Positions 22,442 through 30,371 of a DNA stretch of 64,000 bases are shown one piece after another (the first letter of the stretch is position 1; the number at the start of each line of letters is the position of its first letter). The translations under genes and the position numbers were made by a program. The DNA is taken from the NCBI GenBank assembly GCA_036504335.1, contig DASXVJ010000026.1, positions 36,757 to 100,756 of the forward strand, given 5' to 3'. Source of the stretch: Fen-183 sp036504335. GTDB lineage: Bacteria > Acidobacteriota > Thermoanaerobaculia > UBA5066. The notes beneath the pieces were generated by a model. It was given only the letters and a program-made list of their open reading frames with translations. It was not told the DNA's origin and ran no database searches.

Positions 22442-24420
22442 GGAGGCGCGGCGCCGCGTCCGCGGCGTCCGCTCTCGCGGCGCTCGCCCTCACGGCGGCG
22501 GCGTGCGGCGGCTCCCCGTACGCGCACCGCTCCGCGCGCGTCGAGCGCCTCGTGAACGGCGCGCGCATCGGCGCGCGCGTCGAGGCGCTCGCGGCCCTCC
22601 CGCACCGCGCCGGCACTCCGGCGCAGGCGTCCGTCGTCGAGACGGTGGCCGACGCGTTGCGCGCGGACGGGCTGGAGGTCGTGGTCTCGGCATTCGACGT
22701 CGACCTGCCCGAGCCGGGAGAGGCGTCGCTCGCGCTCGACGGCGCTCCCGCGTTCGAGCTCGCCGAGCGCGCGCTCCCCGCCGATCCGTACTCGACGGAC
22801 GGCGCCCGAGAGACTCCGTTCTTCGCGTGGGCGCCCCCCGGCGAGGCGCGCGGGCGCGTGGTCTACGCGAACCACGGCGACCGAGGCGACTACGCGCTCC
22901 TCGCGAAGGCGGGGGTTCCCGTGAAGGGCGCGATCGTCCTCGCGCGCGCCGGGGGAATCTGCCGCTCGATGAAGTCGCTCCTCGCCGAGGAGGCGGGCGC
23001 CGCGGCGCTTCTCCTCTACCCGGAGCGGCGCGATCTCGGCGTCGTCAAGCCGGACTTTCCGGAGGGTCCGTACCTGAACCCGTGGGCCGTCCCGCGCGGC
23101 TCGATGCTCCGGTATTTCCTCTATCCGGGAGACCCCGCGGGCGCGCGCGCCTGCGCCGTTCCGGGCCTCCTGCCCCGGATCCCGGCGCTCCCGATTTCGG
23201 AGAGCGTCGCCAGAGAGTTGCTTGCGAAGATCGAGGGAACGCCCGCCCCGGAAGCGTGGACCGGCTGGTTCCGCGTTCCTTACCGCGTCGGCGCGAGCCG
23301 ATCCGAAGCCTTGCTTTCCGTTCGCGGCGCGAAGCGCCGCGCCACTCTCAGAAATCTCCTGGCGACTCTCCCCGGTCGGCGCCGCGACGCGGCGGCGATC
23401 GTCGTGTCCGCGCACACGGACGCCTGGGTCCACGGCGCGATCGACCCGGTCTCGGGCGCGGCGACCGTTCTCGAGGCCGCGGACGTTCTCTCGCGCCTCG
23501 CGAAGGACGGCTGGCGGCCCGAGCGCGACGTGGTCTTCGCGTTCTGGGACGGCGAGGAGTACGGGATGCTCGGCTCGACGCAGTGGGTGGAGGAGCGGCT
23601 CGCGGACCTCCCGCGGAAGGTCGCGGTGTTTCTCTACGTCGACTCCTCCGCGCGCGCGTGGGATTTCATGGCGGACGTGTCGCCCGGCCTCGCGGGCTCC
23701 CTCGACGACGTCCTCGCCGCCGTGCCCGACCCCGCGACAGGCCGTCCGCTCGTCTCCGTGCGCGGGACGCTTCAGCTGCCGGGCTTCAGCGGCGACACGG
23801 CGCCGTTCGTCGGGCTGGGGGGCGTGCCGGGAGCGCAGGTGGGCTACGGGCGGCGCACGTACGCGATGTACCACACGGGCTACGACGACCCGCTTCTCGC
23901 GCGCCGCCATCTCGACCCCGGCTGGGGCCTGTCGGCTTCGCTCGCGCGGATCCTCTCCGTGTGGTCCTCGGTTCTCGCCGACGCGCCCGTGCCCGCGTGG
24001 AATTTCTCGGAAATTTCGGATTTTCTTAGAAAGGAGATCGAGGGCCTGCCGGCTGCAGGGTCCGCGCGGTTTCCGGAGCGGCGCGATCTTCTCGCGGCGG
24101 TGGCGCGTTTCCGTGAAGCGGCCGTGTCGTGGGACGGCGTGGGTGACGCGTTTCGCGGCGCACACGCGCCGGAAGTCGAGCCGCTCGTCGTCTCCGCGAT
24201 GGCCGCCTTCCGCGACCTTCCCTCGGCCCGCGACTTCGCGCGCTCGAGCCTGCTCCTCGGGCCGTCGGCCGAGACGGGCTGCGGCACCGAGACGCTGCCG
24301 GGCCTCAGGCGCGCGCTCCACGGCGACGGCTCGCCCGCGTTCGAGGCGGAGCGCCTCCTCGCCGCGCTCGCGGCGGCCGAGACGAAGCTGCGCGAAGCCG
24401 TCCGGATCGCCCGGAGCTGA
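22438..24420 (+). CDS. M28-family metallopeptidase, lipoprotein paralogue
   Basis: This 660-residue paralogue of the preceding gene starts with TTG overlapping its stop (TTGA). The N-terminus (LALTAAACGG) looks like a lipoprotein signal, with Cys near 21. It has the same domains: PA insert (VKGAIVLARAGGICRSMKSL), zinc core VVSAHTDAWVHGAIDPVSGA, FAFWDGEEYGMLGSTQWVEE, LYVDSSARAWDFM and MYHTGYDDP, then the dimerisation region. ETGCGTETLPGLRRALHGDG aligns with ATGCAATALPGLDDAVRRGD in the first copy. The stretch EISDFLRKE near 525 is encoded by bases resembling the dispersed repeat. The stop is directly adjacent to the stop of convergent dnaE2. Confidence 0.85.
   Translation: MRRRGAASAASALAALALTAAACGGSPYAHRSARVERLVNGARIGARVEALAALPHRAGTPAQASVVETVADALRADGLEVVVSAFDVDLPEPGEASLALDGAPAFELAERALPADPYSTDGARETPFFAWAPPGEARGRVVYANHGDRGDYALLAKAGVPVKGAIVLARAGGICRSMKSLLAEEAGAAALLLYPERRDLGVVKPDFPEGPYLNPWAVPRGSMLRYFLYPGDPAGARACAVPGLLPRIPALPISESVARELLAKIEGTPAPEAWTGWFRVPYRVGASRSEALLSVRGAKRRATLRNLLATLPGRRRDAAAIVVSAHTDAWVHGAIDPVSGAATVLEAADVLSRLAKDGWRPERDVVFAFWDGEEYGMLGSTQWVEERLADLPRKVAVFLYVDSSARAWDFMADVSPGLAGSLDDVLAAVPDPATGRPLVSVRGTLQLPGFSGDTAPFVGLGGVPGAQVGYGRRTYAMYHTGYDDPLLARRHLDPGWGLSASLARILSVWSSVLADAPVPAWNFSEISDFLRKEIEGLPAAGSARFPERRDLLAAVARFREAAVSWDGVGDAFRGAHAPEVEPLVVSAMAAFRDLPSARDFARSSLLLGPSAETGCGTETLPGLRRALHGDGSPAFEAERLLAALAAAETKLREAVRIARS
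24005..24035. repeat. Possible half copy H of the palindromic element
   Basis: TCGGATTTTCTTAGAAAGGA resembles the left arm, but the encoded EISDFLRKE aligns without a gap to EVSVFTQRE in the tandem paralogue. It may therefore be chance or a replaced segment rather than an insertion. Confidence 0.35.
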
Positions 24421-27400
24421 TCAGCGGAAGTCGTGGCTCGGGACGTCGGGCAGCGACGGCAGCGGCCAGAAGCGCTCGGCCCGAACCGACACGTTCCCGC
24501 CTTCCTTCTGGAGCGGCCCCTCCACGACGAGGCCCGCCGACCCGACGATGAGCGCGCGGTTCTCCTTGAAGAGGTCGGGCCGGACGATGGCCTGCACGAT
24601 CCCGCTCTCGTCCTCGAGCGACAGGAACACGAAGCCCTTCGCGGTGCCCGGCCGCTGCCGCACGATCACGGCGCCCGCGGCCTTCACGCGGTCGCCCTCG
24701 CGCGCGCTCCGGAGCTCGGCCGCCGAGAGGATGGAGTTCGCGGAGAGCAGGGGCCTGAGGTGCTCGATGAGATGCGGACCGGCCGTCATGTCGGTCGCGC
24801 GATAGTCGGCCGTCGTCTCCTCGACGGCGGACATCTCGGGAAGGGGAGATTCTTGCGAAGAGGAAGAAAGAGGAAGATTTTCATAGAGGGTCCCGAGCGG
24901 GCGGGAAACTTCCGCCACCTGCCAGAGGGCGGTGCGGCGGGAGATGCCGAGAGAAGCGAGCGCGCCGGAATACGCGATCAAGGTCATCTCGTCGGGGCGG
25001 AGGCGGCAGCGGCGCGAAAAGTCGACAACACCTTCAAAGGATCTCTTCTTCCGCTCCTCCTCGATGGCTCTCCCCGTCGTCTCCTTCAGGCCCTTGATGA
25101 AGCGCATCCCGAGGCGAAGACAAAGAGAAGAGAAAGATTTCTTAGAAGGTGAAGAGGGGGATTCGTCGCGCGACACGGCGGCGCCCGGGGCCCTGCTCTC
25201 TTTACCTTCTAAGAAAATCTTCTCTTCCTCTTTTCTTTCTCTTTCCAAATCGCACTCCCACCCCGAGAAGTTCACGTCGATGGGCAGGACCGTGACGCCC
25301 TTTCGCTGGATGTCCTTCACGATCGTGGCCGGATGGTAGAAGCCCATCGGCCACGCGTTCAGGAGGCACGCCGTGAACGCCGCCGGGTGGTGCGCCTTGA
25401 GCCACGCGCTCGCGTACGCGATGAGCGCGAAGCTGGCCGCGTGCGACTCGGGAAAGCCGTAGAGCGCGAAGGACGTGATGGACTTGACGATCTGGTCCTG
25501 CGCGGGGCCCGTGATGCCGTTCTTCGCCATCCCGGACCTCAGGCGCGCCTCGATCGCGCCCATGCGCTCCTCCGAGCGCTTGAACCCCATCGCGCGGCGC
25601 AGCTCCTCGGCCTCGCCGCCCGTGAACCCGGCCGCCACCATCGCGATCTTCAGGAGCTGCTCCTGGAAGAGCGGCACGCCGAGCGTGCGCTTGAGGATCG
25701 GCTCGAGGCACGGGTGCGGGTACACGACGGGCGCCTTGCCCTGCCGCCGGTCGAAGAACGGGTGGACCATCCCGCCCACGATCGGCCCGGGCCGGATGAT
25801 CGCGACCTGCACGACGATGTCGTAGAAGACCATCGGCATGTGCCGCGGGAGGGACGCCATCTGCGCGCGGCTCTCCACCTGGAAGAGGCCGATCGTGTCG
25901 GCCTTCTGGAGCATCGCGTAGACCGCCGGGTCGTCGTGCGGGATGTGCGCGAGGTCCACCTTCTCGCCTTCGTGCGCCTCGATCATCGGGATCGTCCTCT
26001 CGATCGCGCCGAGCATCCCGAGGCCGAGGAGGTCCACCTTCACGATCCCGAGGTCCGCACAGTCGTCCTTGTCCCACTGGATGACGACGCGCCCCTCCAT
26101 CGCGGCGGGCTCGAGCGGCACGACCTCCGAGAGCCGACCCATGGCCACGACCATGCCGCCCGAGTGCTGCCCGAGGTGCCGCGGCAGGTTCTGGACGCGC
26201 ATGAAGAGCGACCCGAAGTGCTTCACGCGGGCCTCGCCGGGGTCGAAGCCGGCGGCGGCCATCTCGGCCGAGAGGTCGCGCTGCCCGTCGCGGTACTCGC
26301 CGAAGCTGTACCGCCCGAGGTGCTTGGCGAGCGTGTCGACCTGGTCCGGCGCGAAGCCGACGGCCTTGGCCATCTCGCGCGCGGCCGAGCGGTCGCGGTA
26401 CGTGATGACGTTCGCCGTCATCGCGGAGCCGTGCGCGCCGTACGTCGCGTAGACGTGCTGGATGACCTTCTCCCGCTGGTCGCCCGAGGGGAGGTCGAGG
26501 TCGATGTCGGGCCACTCGCCGCGCTCCTCCGAGAGAAAGCGCTCGAAGAGGAGCTCCATGCGCACGGGGTCGACGGCCGTGATCGAGAGCGCGTAGCAGA
26601 CGGCGCTGTTCGCGGCCGAGCCGCGGCCCTGCACGAGGATGCGCTCGCGTTTGCAGAAGTTCACGATGTCCCAGACGATGAGGAAGTAGCCCGCGAGGTC
26701 GAGCTTCTCGATGAGGTTCAGCTCCTTCGTGAGCTGCGCCTGCGCCTTCGTCGTGAGCGGCCGGAAGCGCCCGCGCGCGCCTTCCCACGTCACCCGTCTC
26801 AGATGTGACGACGGCGTCTCGCCCGGCGGGATCGGGTATTCGGGGAAGCGGTAGCCGAGGTCGGCGAGCGTGAACGAAAGGCGCGAGGCGAGCACCGCGC
26901 TCTCCTCGAGGACTCCCGGCAGGTCCGAAAAAAGCGTCTGCATGTCGGCGGCGGACTTCAGGTGCCGCTCGCGCCCGGCGTGGAGCTTCGTCCCGGCCGC
27001 GTCGAGGTGCGTGTGGTGGCGGATGCACGTGAGCGCGTCGAAGAGGTCCTTGTCGCGCCTCTGCGCGTAGCGGACGCCGTTCGTCGCGAGGACCGGCAGC
27101 CGCCGCGCGCGCGCCAGGTCGAGGAGCGCACGGTTCGCGTGCTCCTCGCCGCGCAGGAGATGGCGCTGAAGCTCCACGTGGACGCGCCCCGGGAAGAGCG
27201 AAACAAGCCGGTCCAGCTCCCGGCCGGCCGCCTCGGGGCCGCCCGAGACGAGTGCGCGCGTGACGGCGCTCTCCTCGCCTCCCGTCAGGACGTGCAGCCC
27301 CTCCGCGTGCGCGGCGACGTCTTCCCACGCGGCGGCCGCCTGCCCCTTCGGCTTGCCGGCCGCGGCGGCGGTGAGAAGCGAGCAGAGGTTCTTGTAGCCC

Positions 27401-28002
27401 CTCTGGTTTTCGGCGAGGAGGGTCAGGCGGGGGAGAGAGACTCCGGGAGGAAGAGGGGGAGGGACGAGGCCGAGCGGGCCGGACAGAAGCAGGTCGGAGC
27501 GCCGATTTCGGATTTCTTCGAATGGTTGAGGGGGCGAGGCCCCTCTTCGCAACGCATCGGCTGCTTCGCGCGCATCGCTCTTTCCCCTCTTAACCTTCAA
27601 AGAATTCTTCGTGCTCTTCGAACCCCTCCCGAGCACCACCTCCGCCCCGACGAGCGCCTTGATGCCCGCCTGCTTCGCCGCCTTCCAGAAGCGCGGGGCG
27701 CCGGAGAGGCCGTTCGTGTCGATGAGCGCCATGGCGGGGAGGTCGAGGGCGGCGGCGGTCTCGGCGAGGTCCTCCGGCAGCGAGGCGCCGTTCAGGAACG
27801 AGAACGCCGACGCCGCACGCAGCTCGGCGTACGGACGCCCGCGGCGCCCGCTCGCCGCGGGGCGCGCGTAGTCGCGCCTGCGCAGGTTTTCCTTGTGCGC
27901 TCCGGGGCCGACGTACGCCTTCCCAGGGTCGCGGTCCACCAGCGGGCCGAGCATGTCGCGTCCCGGCGGCCCGCCGTGCTTCCCGTCCCCGCGCCCATCC
28001 AT
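24421..28002 (-). CDS. dnaE2: Error-prone DNA polymerase III alpha subunit DnaE2 with repeat-encoded insertions
   Basis: DnaE2 is the SOS-associated translesion C-family polymerase. At 1193 residues it is longer than the usual 1000-1100. Motifs: PHP domain AELRAASAFSFLNGASLPED with MALIDTNGLSG, polymerase core QGRGSAANSAVCYALSITAV, WPDIDLDLPSGDQREKVIQH, LPRHLGQHSGGMVVAMGRLS and IIRPGPIVGGMVHPFFDRRQ. GVPLFQEQLLKIAMVAAGF, GFPESHAASFALIAYASAWL and a C-terminal OB fold (VKAAGAVIVRQRPGTAKGF) follow. DnaE2-specific features include no beta-clamp tail of the DnaE1 type. Extra segments KNSLKVKRGKS..PQPFEEI in the PHP domain and EEEKIFLEG..PSSPSKKSFSS before LCLRLGMRFIKGL are palindromic elements K and J; element I encodes ENLPLSSSSQES. 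The usual partners imuA/imuB are not in the window. Confidence 0.95.
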   Translation of the reverse strand: MDGRGDGKHGGPPGRDMLGPLVDRDPGKAYVGPGAHKENLRRRDYARPAASGRRGRPYAELRAASAFSFLNGASLPEDLAETAAALDLPAMALIDTNGLSGAPRFWKAAKQAGIKALVGAEVVLGRGSKSTKNSLKVKRGKSDAREAADALRRGASPPQPFEEIRNRRSDLLLSGPLGLVPPPLPPGVSLPRLTLLAENQRGYKNLCSLLTAAAAGKPKGQAAAAWEDVAAHAEGLHVLTGGEESAVTRALVSGGPEAAGRELDRLVSLFPGRVHVELQRHLLRGEEHANRALLDLARARRLPVLATNGVRYAQRRDKDLFDALTCIRHHTHLDAAGTKLHAGRERHLKSAADMQTLFSDLPGVLEESAVLASRLSFTLADLGYRFPEYPIPPGETPSSHLRRVTWEGARGRFRPLTTKAQAQLTKELNLIEKLDLAGYFLIVWDIVNFCKRERILVQGRGSAANSAVCYALSITAVDPVRMELLFERFLSEERGEWPDIDLDLPSGDQREKVIQHVYATYGAHGSAMTANVITYRDRSAAREMAKAVGFAPDQVDTLAKHLGRYSFGEYRDGQRDLSAEMAAAGFDPGEARVKHFGSLFMRVQNLPRHLGQHSGGMVVAMGRLSEVVPLEPAAMEGRVVIQWDKDDCADLGIVKVDLLGLGMLGAIERTIPMIEAHEGEKVDLAHIPHDDPAVYAMLQKADTIGLFQVESRAQMASLPRHMPMVFYDIVVQVAIIRPGPIVGGMVHPFFDRRQGKAPVVYPHPCLEPILKRTLGVPLFQEQLLKIAMVAAGFTGGEAEELRRAMGFKRSEERMGAIEARLRSGMAKNGITGPAQDQIVKSITSFALYGFPESHAASFALIAYASAWLKAHHPAAFTACLLNAWPMGFYHPATIVKDIQRKGVTVLPIDVNFSGWECDLERERKEEEKIFLEGKESRAPGAAVSRDESPSSPSKKSFSSLCLRLGMRFIKGLKETTGRAIEEERKKRSFEGVVDFSRRCRLRPDEMTLIAYSGALASLGISRRTALWQVAEVSRPLGTLYENLPLSSSSQESPLPEMSAVEETTADYRATDMTAGPHLIEHLRPLLSANSILSAAELRSAREGDRVKAAGAVIVRQRPGTAKGFVFLSLEDESGIVQAIVRPDLFKENRALIVGSAGLVVEGPLQKEGGNVSVRAERFWPLPSLPDVPSHDFR
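24855..24890. repeat. Half copy I of the palindromic element, inside dnaE2
   Basis: GGAAGATTTTCATAGAGGGT preceded by a purine tract (GAAGAGGAAGAAAGA) is read on the minus strand as TLYENLPLSSSSQES in a variable linker near the C-terminal OB domain. The match to the left arm is about 14 of 18 bases. Confidence 0.55.
25113..25246. repeat. Full copy J of the palindromic element, in frame inside dnaE2
   Basis: This is the clearest copy. The purine tract leads into AAGATTTCTTAGAAGGTGAA (25134-25153). There is a GC-rich centre of about 45 bases, then TTACCTTCTAAGAAAATCTT (25202-25221) and a pyrimidine tract to 25246. On the minus strand it encodes about 40 residues, EEEKIFLEGKESRAPG to PSSPSKKSFSSL, between WECDLER and the conserved LRLGMRFIKGL of DnaE2. 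Confidence 0.92.
27504..27620. repeat. Full copy K of the palindromic element, in frame inside dnaE2
   Basis: The left arm is GGATTTCTTCGAATGGTTGA and the right arm is TTAACCTTCAAAGAATTCTT. The centre includes an additional small stem GGGGGCGAGGCCCC. On the minus strand it encodes KNSLKVKRGKSDAREA to PQPFEEIRN between VGAEVVLGRG and LTLLAENQRGYKNL of the PHP domain. KNSLKVKR matches KISLKVKR from copy O in the same reading phase. Confidence 0.88.
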
Positions 28003-28020
28003 GGGGCGTGGAACGTTAGT

Positions 28021-28040
28021 CGCAAGTCAGGCGCAAGTCA
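28021..28040. repeat. Direct repeat upstream of dnaE2
   Basis: CGCAAGTCA occurs at 28021-28029 and 28032-28040, an 11-bp period (about one helical turn), 19-38 bases upstream of the dnaE2 start and overlapping the stop of the preceding gene. It could be an operator for a damage-response regulator, but it is not a known LexA box. Confidence 0.4.
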
Positions 28041-28568
28041 ATCGACACCGTACTTGTCTTTCAGGACGGCGACGTGGTGCCGGGCATGGCCGACGAGGAT
28101 GTACGCGATCGCACGCGGCGTCACGGGCAGGGAGTTCGCGGTGCCGAAGCGCGTCCACGCCTCGTCGTCGACGTGGCGGAGCATGAGGACGTGGCTCTTC
28201 CGCAGGGTCGCGAACTCCTCGAGGAGCGACGCGACGGGCCGGCTGTCGTGGCCGGCCCGCGCGGCATAATCGTCCTCCTCGAAGGCCGGCAGCGAGGCCT
28301 TCTCGCCGCGCGAGATGCACAGGGCTCGGTAGCCGAAGACGCGCTCGGCGTCGAGGATGTGGCCGAGCACGCCGCGCACCGTCCACTTGCCGGGCGCATA
28401 GCGGTACTCCTCGCGCGCAGGAGGCACGGACGCGAGCGCCGCGGCCATCTCGGCCGGCTGGGCCTCCAGGGCGGCGAGGACGTCCGTCTCCGGGACGCGC
28501 GAGACGTAGCGTTCGAAGGCCTTGTCGTACTCGTCGGGGCTGGGGCGGGCGTTCTTCATGAGACTCAT
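28038..28568 (-). CDS. DinB/YfiT-fold protein
   Basis: This is a 176-residue four-helix-bundle protein of the DinB superfamily, whose members are metal-binding hydrolases or thiol transferases. Likely metal ligands are the His in WTVRGVLGHILDAERVFGYR (about residue 76) and the His pair in VGHARHHVAVLKDKYG near the C-terminus. The ATG at 28568 overlaps the stop of the methyltransferase (ATGA); an internal ATG nine bases on is also possible. The gene ends 36 bases before dnaE2 on the same strand, so the two may share transcripts. Confidence 0.8.
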   Translation of the reverse strand: MSLMKNARPSPDEYDKAFERYVSRVPETDVLAALEAQPAEMAAALASVPPAREEYRYAPGKWTVRGVLGHILDAERVFGYRALCISRGEKASLPAFEEDDYAARAGHDSRPVASLLEEFATLRKSHVLMLRHVDDEAWTRFGTANSLPVTPRAIAYILVGHARHHVAVLKDKYGVD

Positions 28569-29188
28569 TCTGCCCGTTCCAGTGCCGTGAGGGCAGGGGC
28601 GAGGTCCTGCGCGGCCCAGATCCCGAGGCCGCACTCCACCAGTCCCGTCGCGCGCAGCTTCTTCCGGTACCACGCGGCCGTGCGCTTCCGGAATTCCACG
28701 AGGTCGCCCTCGAGTCCGGTCTCGAGGTCGTCGTCCGACGTCAGGAAGTCGAGGTACGCGACGCCGCCGACGAGCGCGGGCAGTCCGCCGAGCCCCCGCA
28801 GGAACTCCTTCGTGGGCACGTAATGGAGCGCGTCCGAGCAGACGACGAGGTCGAACGGTCCGCCGAAGCGCATCCCGGGGAGCTGGCCCCACGAGCCGGA
28901 ACGCAGGTTCCGCGCGCGGCCGTAGCGCCGGATCGCGTATTCGCTCGTGTCGAGGCCGAGGTACTTCAGGCGGGGCCGGAGCTTGCGGAGGATGGGCTGC
29001 CACGAGCCTTCGCCGCAGCCGACGTCGAGCACGGAGTCGACGGCACGTCCGATGAGGTGCTCGGCGGCGCCGAGCGCCATCGCGACCTTCCGCTCGAGGT
29101 CCGCGCGGCGCACGATCGCCTTCTTCGGGTCGCGATACCAGGTCTGAAAGTACGCGTGGTCGTAGACCTTCGCGCGTGCGGCGCTCAC
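28565..29188 (-). CDS. Class I SAM-dependent methyltransferase
   Basis: This 207-residue product starts at a GTG overlapping the upstream stop (GTGA). Motif I is DSVLDVGCGEGSWQPILRKL near 52. The acidic end of beta 2 is YLGLDTSEYAIRRY, and motif post-I/II is FDLVVCSDALHYVPTKEFL. The rest is a normal Rossmann-fold C-terminal half. The N-terminus KVYDHAYFQTWYRDPKKAIV is reminiscent of small-molecule methyltransferases. The substrate is unknown. Confidence 0.82.
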   Translation of the reverse strand: MSAARAKVYDHAYFQTWYRDPKKAIVRRADLERKVAMALGAAEHLIGRAVDSVLDVGCGEGSWQPILRKLRPRLKYLGLDTSEYAIRRYGRARNLRSGSWGQLPGMRFGGPFDLVVCSDALHYVPTKEFLRGLGGLPALVGGVAYLDFLTSDDDLETGLEGDLVEFRKRTAAWYRKKLRATGLVECGLGIWAAQDLAPALTALERAE

Positions 29189-29532
29189 GGCACCGAGCCC
29201 GCGTCCGTCGGCGTGAAGGGCGGCGGGTTGATCGTCATGCGGGCGACGAGCCACGAGCCGTCGGGCTGGCGGTCCCACTCCGCCTCGAACGTGCCCTGCG
29301 TTTCCACGACCTTGCCGTCCGGGAGGCGGGTCTTCTGTTTGAACGTCCCGTTCTGCAGCGCGCTCGGGCCGAGGAGCTGCAGGGAGCCGCTCTTCATCTC
29401 TTTCCCCTCGGTCTTCGCCCAGGCCTGCAGGGCCGCCTCGATCCGCGCGGGAGCGTCGTCCTGCTCCGCGAAGGAGCCGCAGCCCGAGAGCGCCGCCGCG
29501 GCCGCGAGGGCCGCCAGAATCTTTCCCGTCAC
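29185..29532 (-). CDS. Small lipoprotein of unknown function
   Basis: This is a 115-residue product from a GTG at 29532 that overlaps the cupin stop (GTGA). The N-terminus VTGKILAALAAAAALSGCGS is a clear lipoprotein signal with lipobox LSGC. The mature part (ARIEAALQAWAKTEGKEMKS, TFEAEWDRQPDGSWLVARMT) looks like a small beta-rich domain of the type that appraises a quantity per residue, but I assign no family. It lies within the tight RidA-cupin-lipoprotein-methyltransferase-DinB run. Confidence 0.7.
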   Translation of the reverse strand: MTGKILAALAAAAALSGCGSFAEQDDAPARIEAALQAWAKTEGKEMKSGSLQLLGPSALQNGTFKQKTRLPDGKVVETQGTFEAEWDRQPDGSWLVARMTINPPPFTPTDAGSVP

Positions 29533-29855
29533 GCTTTCACCATGACGAGGATCATCTTGAAAGGCGTGACCGCTTTCAAGCCGTGCGGTTCGTTCGCCGG
29601 GAGGCGCAGGAGGTCGCCCGCCTTCACGCGGTGGGGAGCTCTCGAGATCGAGACCTCGGCCTCGCCCTCGACGCCGATCACGAGCGCGTCGAACGGCGCC
29701 GAGTGCTCGGAGAGAGCCTCGCCCGCGTCGAACGCGAAGGCCGTCACGGTGCCGCCGCCCGTCTTCACGAGCGTGCGGCTCACGACGGCACCCGGCTGCA
29801 GGGCCACGAGGTCGGGAAGGGGAACGGGTCCGGAGGGAAGCGGGACGTTCGACAT
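29529..29855 (-). CDS. Cupin-domain protein
   Basis: This is a 108-residue single cupin. Motif 1 is TAFAFDAGEALSEHSAPFDA (with the H of EHSAPFD and a downstream acidic residue). Motif 2 is VKAGDLLRLPANEPHGLKAV with His. GEAEVSISRAPHRV lies between, giving the usual beta-barrel. Such proteins bind a metal and may be sensors or enzymes; the substrate is not inferable. The ATG at 29855 has AGAGGT upstream, two bases after the RidA stop. Confidence 0.82.
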   Translation of the reverse strand: MSNVPLPSGPVPLPDLVALQPGAVVSRTLVKTGGGTVTAFAFDAGEALSEHSAPFDALVIGVEGEAEVSISRAPHRVKAGDLLRLPANEPHGLKAVTPFKMILVMVKA

Positions 29856-29857
29856 GG

Positions 29858-30319
29858 CTACCTCTTTTTCTGTGGAACATGGGCGATGCACTCCACCTCG
29901 ACGCGCGCGCCGAGCGCGAGGCCGCTCGCGCCGAGCGCGCTGCGCGCGGGAAGCTTGCCGGGGAATGCCTTGCGATACACCTCGTTGAAGTCGCCCCATT
30001 CCCTGATGTCGGCGAGGAACACGGTGCACTTCACGACCTGGGTCATGCTCGATCCGTGGCGCTCCACGATGGCGCGGATGTTCTCCAGCGCCTGCGCGGC
30101 CTCGGCGCGCATCCCGCCGGGCACGAGCCCGAGCGTGCCCGGCGGATTGCCGATCTGGCCCGAGACGAAGAGGAGGTCGCCGTCGCGGACGGCCTCCGAG
30201 AAGGGCAGCGTCGCGGGCGAAGACGGGTAGTGGGCGGGGGCGGGGGGCGGCGCGGACGCGCAGCCCGTGAGGACGAGCGCGGCGGCGGCGAGCCCGAGGG
30301 GCGGGATTCTGGCGGACAT
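29858..30319 (-). CDS. RidA-family protein with a lipoprotein signal
   Basis: RidA proteins hydrolyse reactive enamines/imines, normally in the cytoplasm. This 153-residue product has the complete fold: FSEAVRDGDLLFVSGQIGNP, MRAEAAQALENIRAIVERHG, VVKCTVFLADIREWGDFNEV, YRKAFPGKLPARSALGASGL and ARVEVECIAHVP. The active-site Arg is in PARSAL and the Glu in VEVECIA. Unusual is the N-terminal signal GLAAAALVLTGCAS with a lipobox (LTGC), predicting a periplasmic or outer-membrane lipid-anchored form. GGAGGT precedes the ATG. Confidence 0.88.
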   Translation of the reverse strand: MSARIPPLGLAAAALVLTGCASAPPPAPAHYPSSPATLPFSEAVRDGDLLFVSGQIGNPPGTLGLVPGGMRAEAAQALENIRAIVERHGSSMTQVVKCTVFLADIREWGDFNEVYRKAFPGKLPARSALGASGLALGARVEVECIAHVPQKKR

Positions 30320-30357
30320 GGAGACCTCCGGGCGGGCAGCTTACGACGGCCCCGCTA

Positions 30358-30363
30358 TATAGT
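30358..30363 (+). promoter_or_regulatory. -10-like hexamer before the small basic protein
   Basis: TATAGT ends eight bases before the ATG at 30372. Only a weak purine stretch (CGAGG) lies between, so the message may be leaderless. Confidence 0.35.
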
Positions 30364-30371
30364 CCGAGGCC

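Noticed and set aside
24005..24035. Repeat copy H in the second M28 peptidase as a definite insertion
   Set aside because: The encoded residues align without a gap to the tandem paralogue, so it is kept only as a low-confidence candidate.
28003..28040. LexA (SOS) box upstream of dnaE2
   Set aside because: The repeat is direct rather than palindromic and matches no LexA consensus I know.
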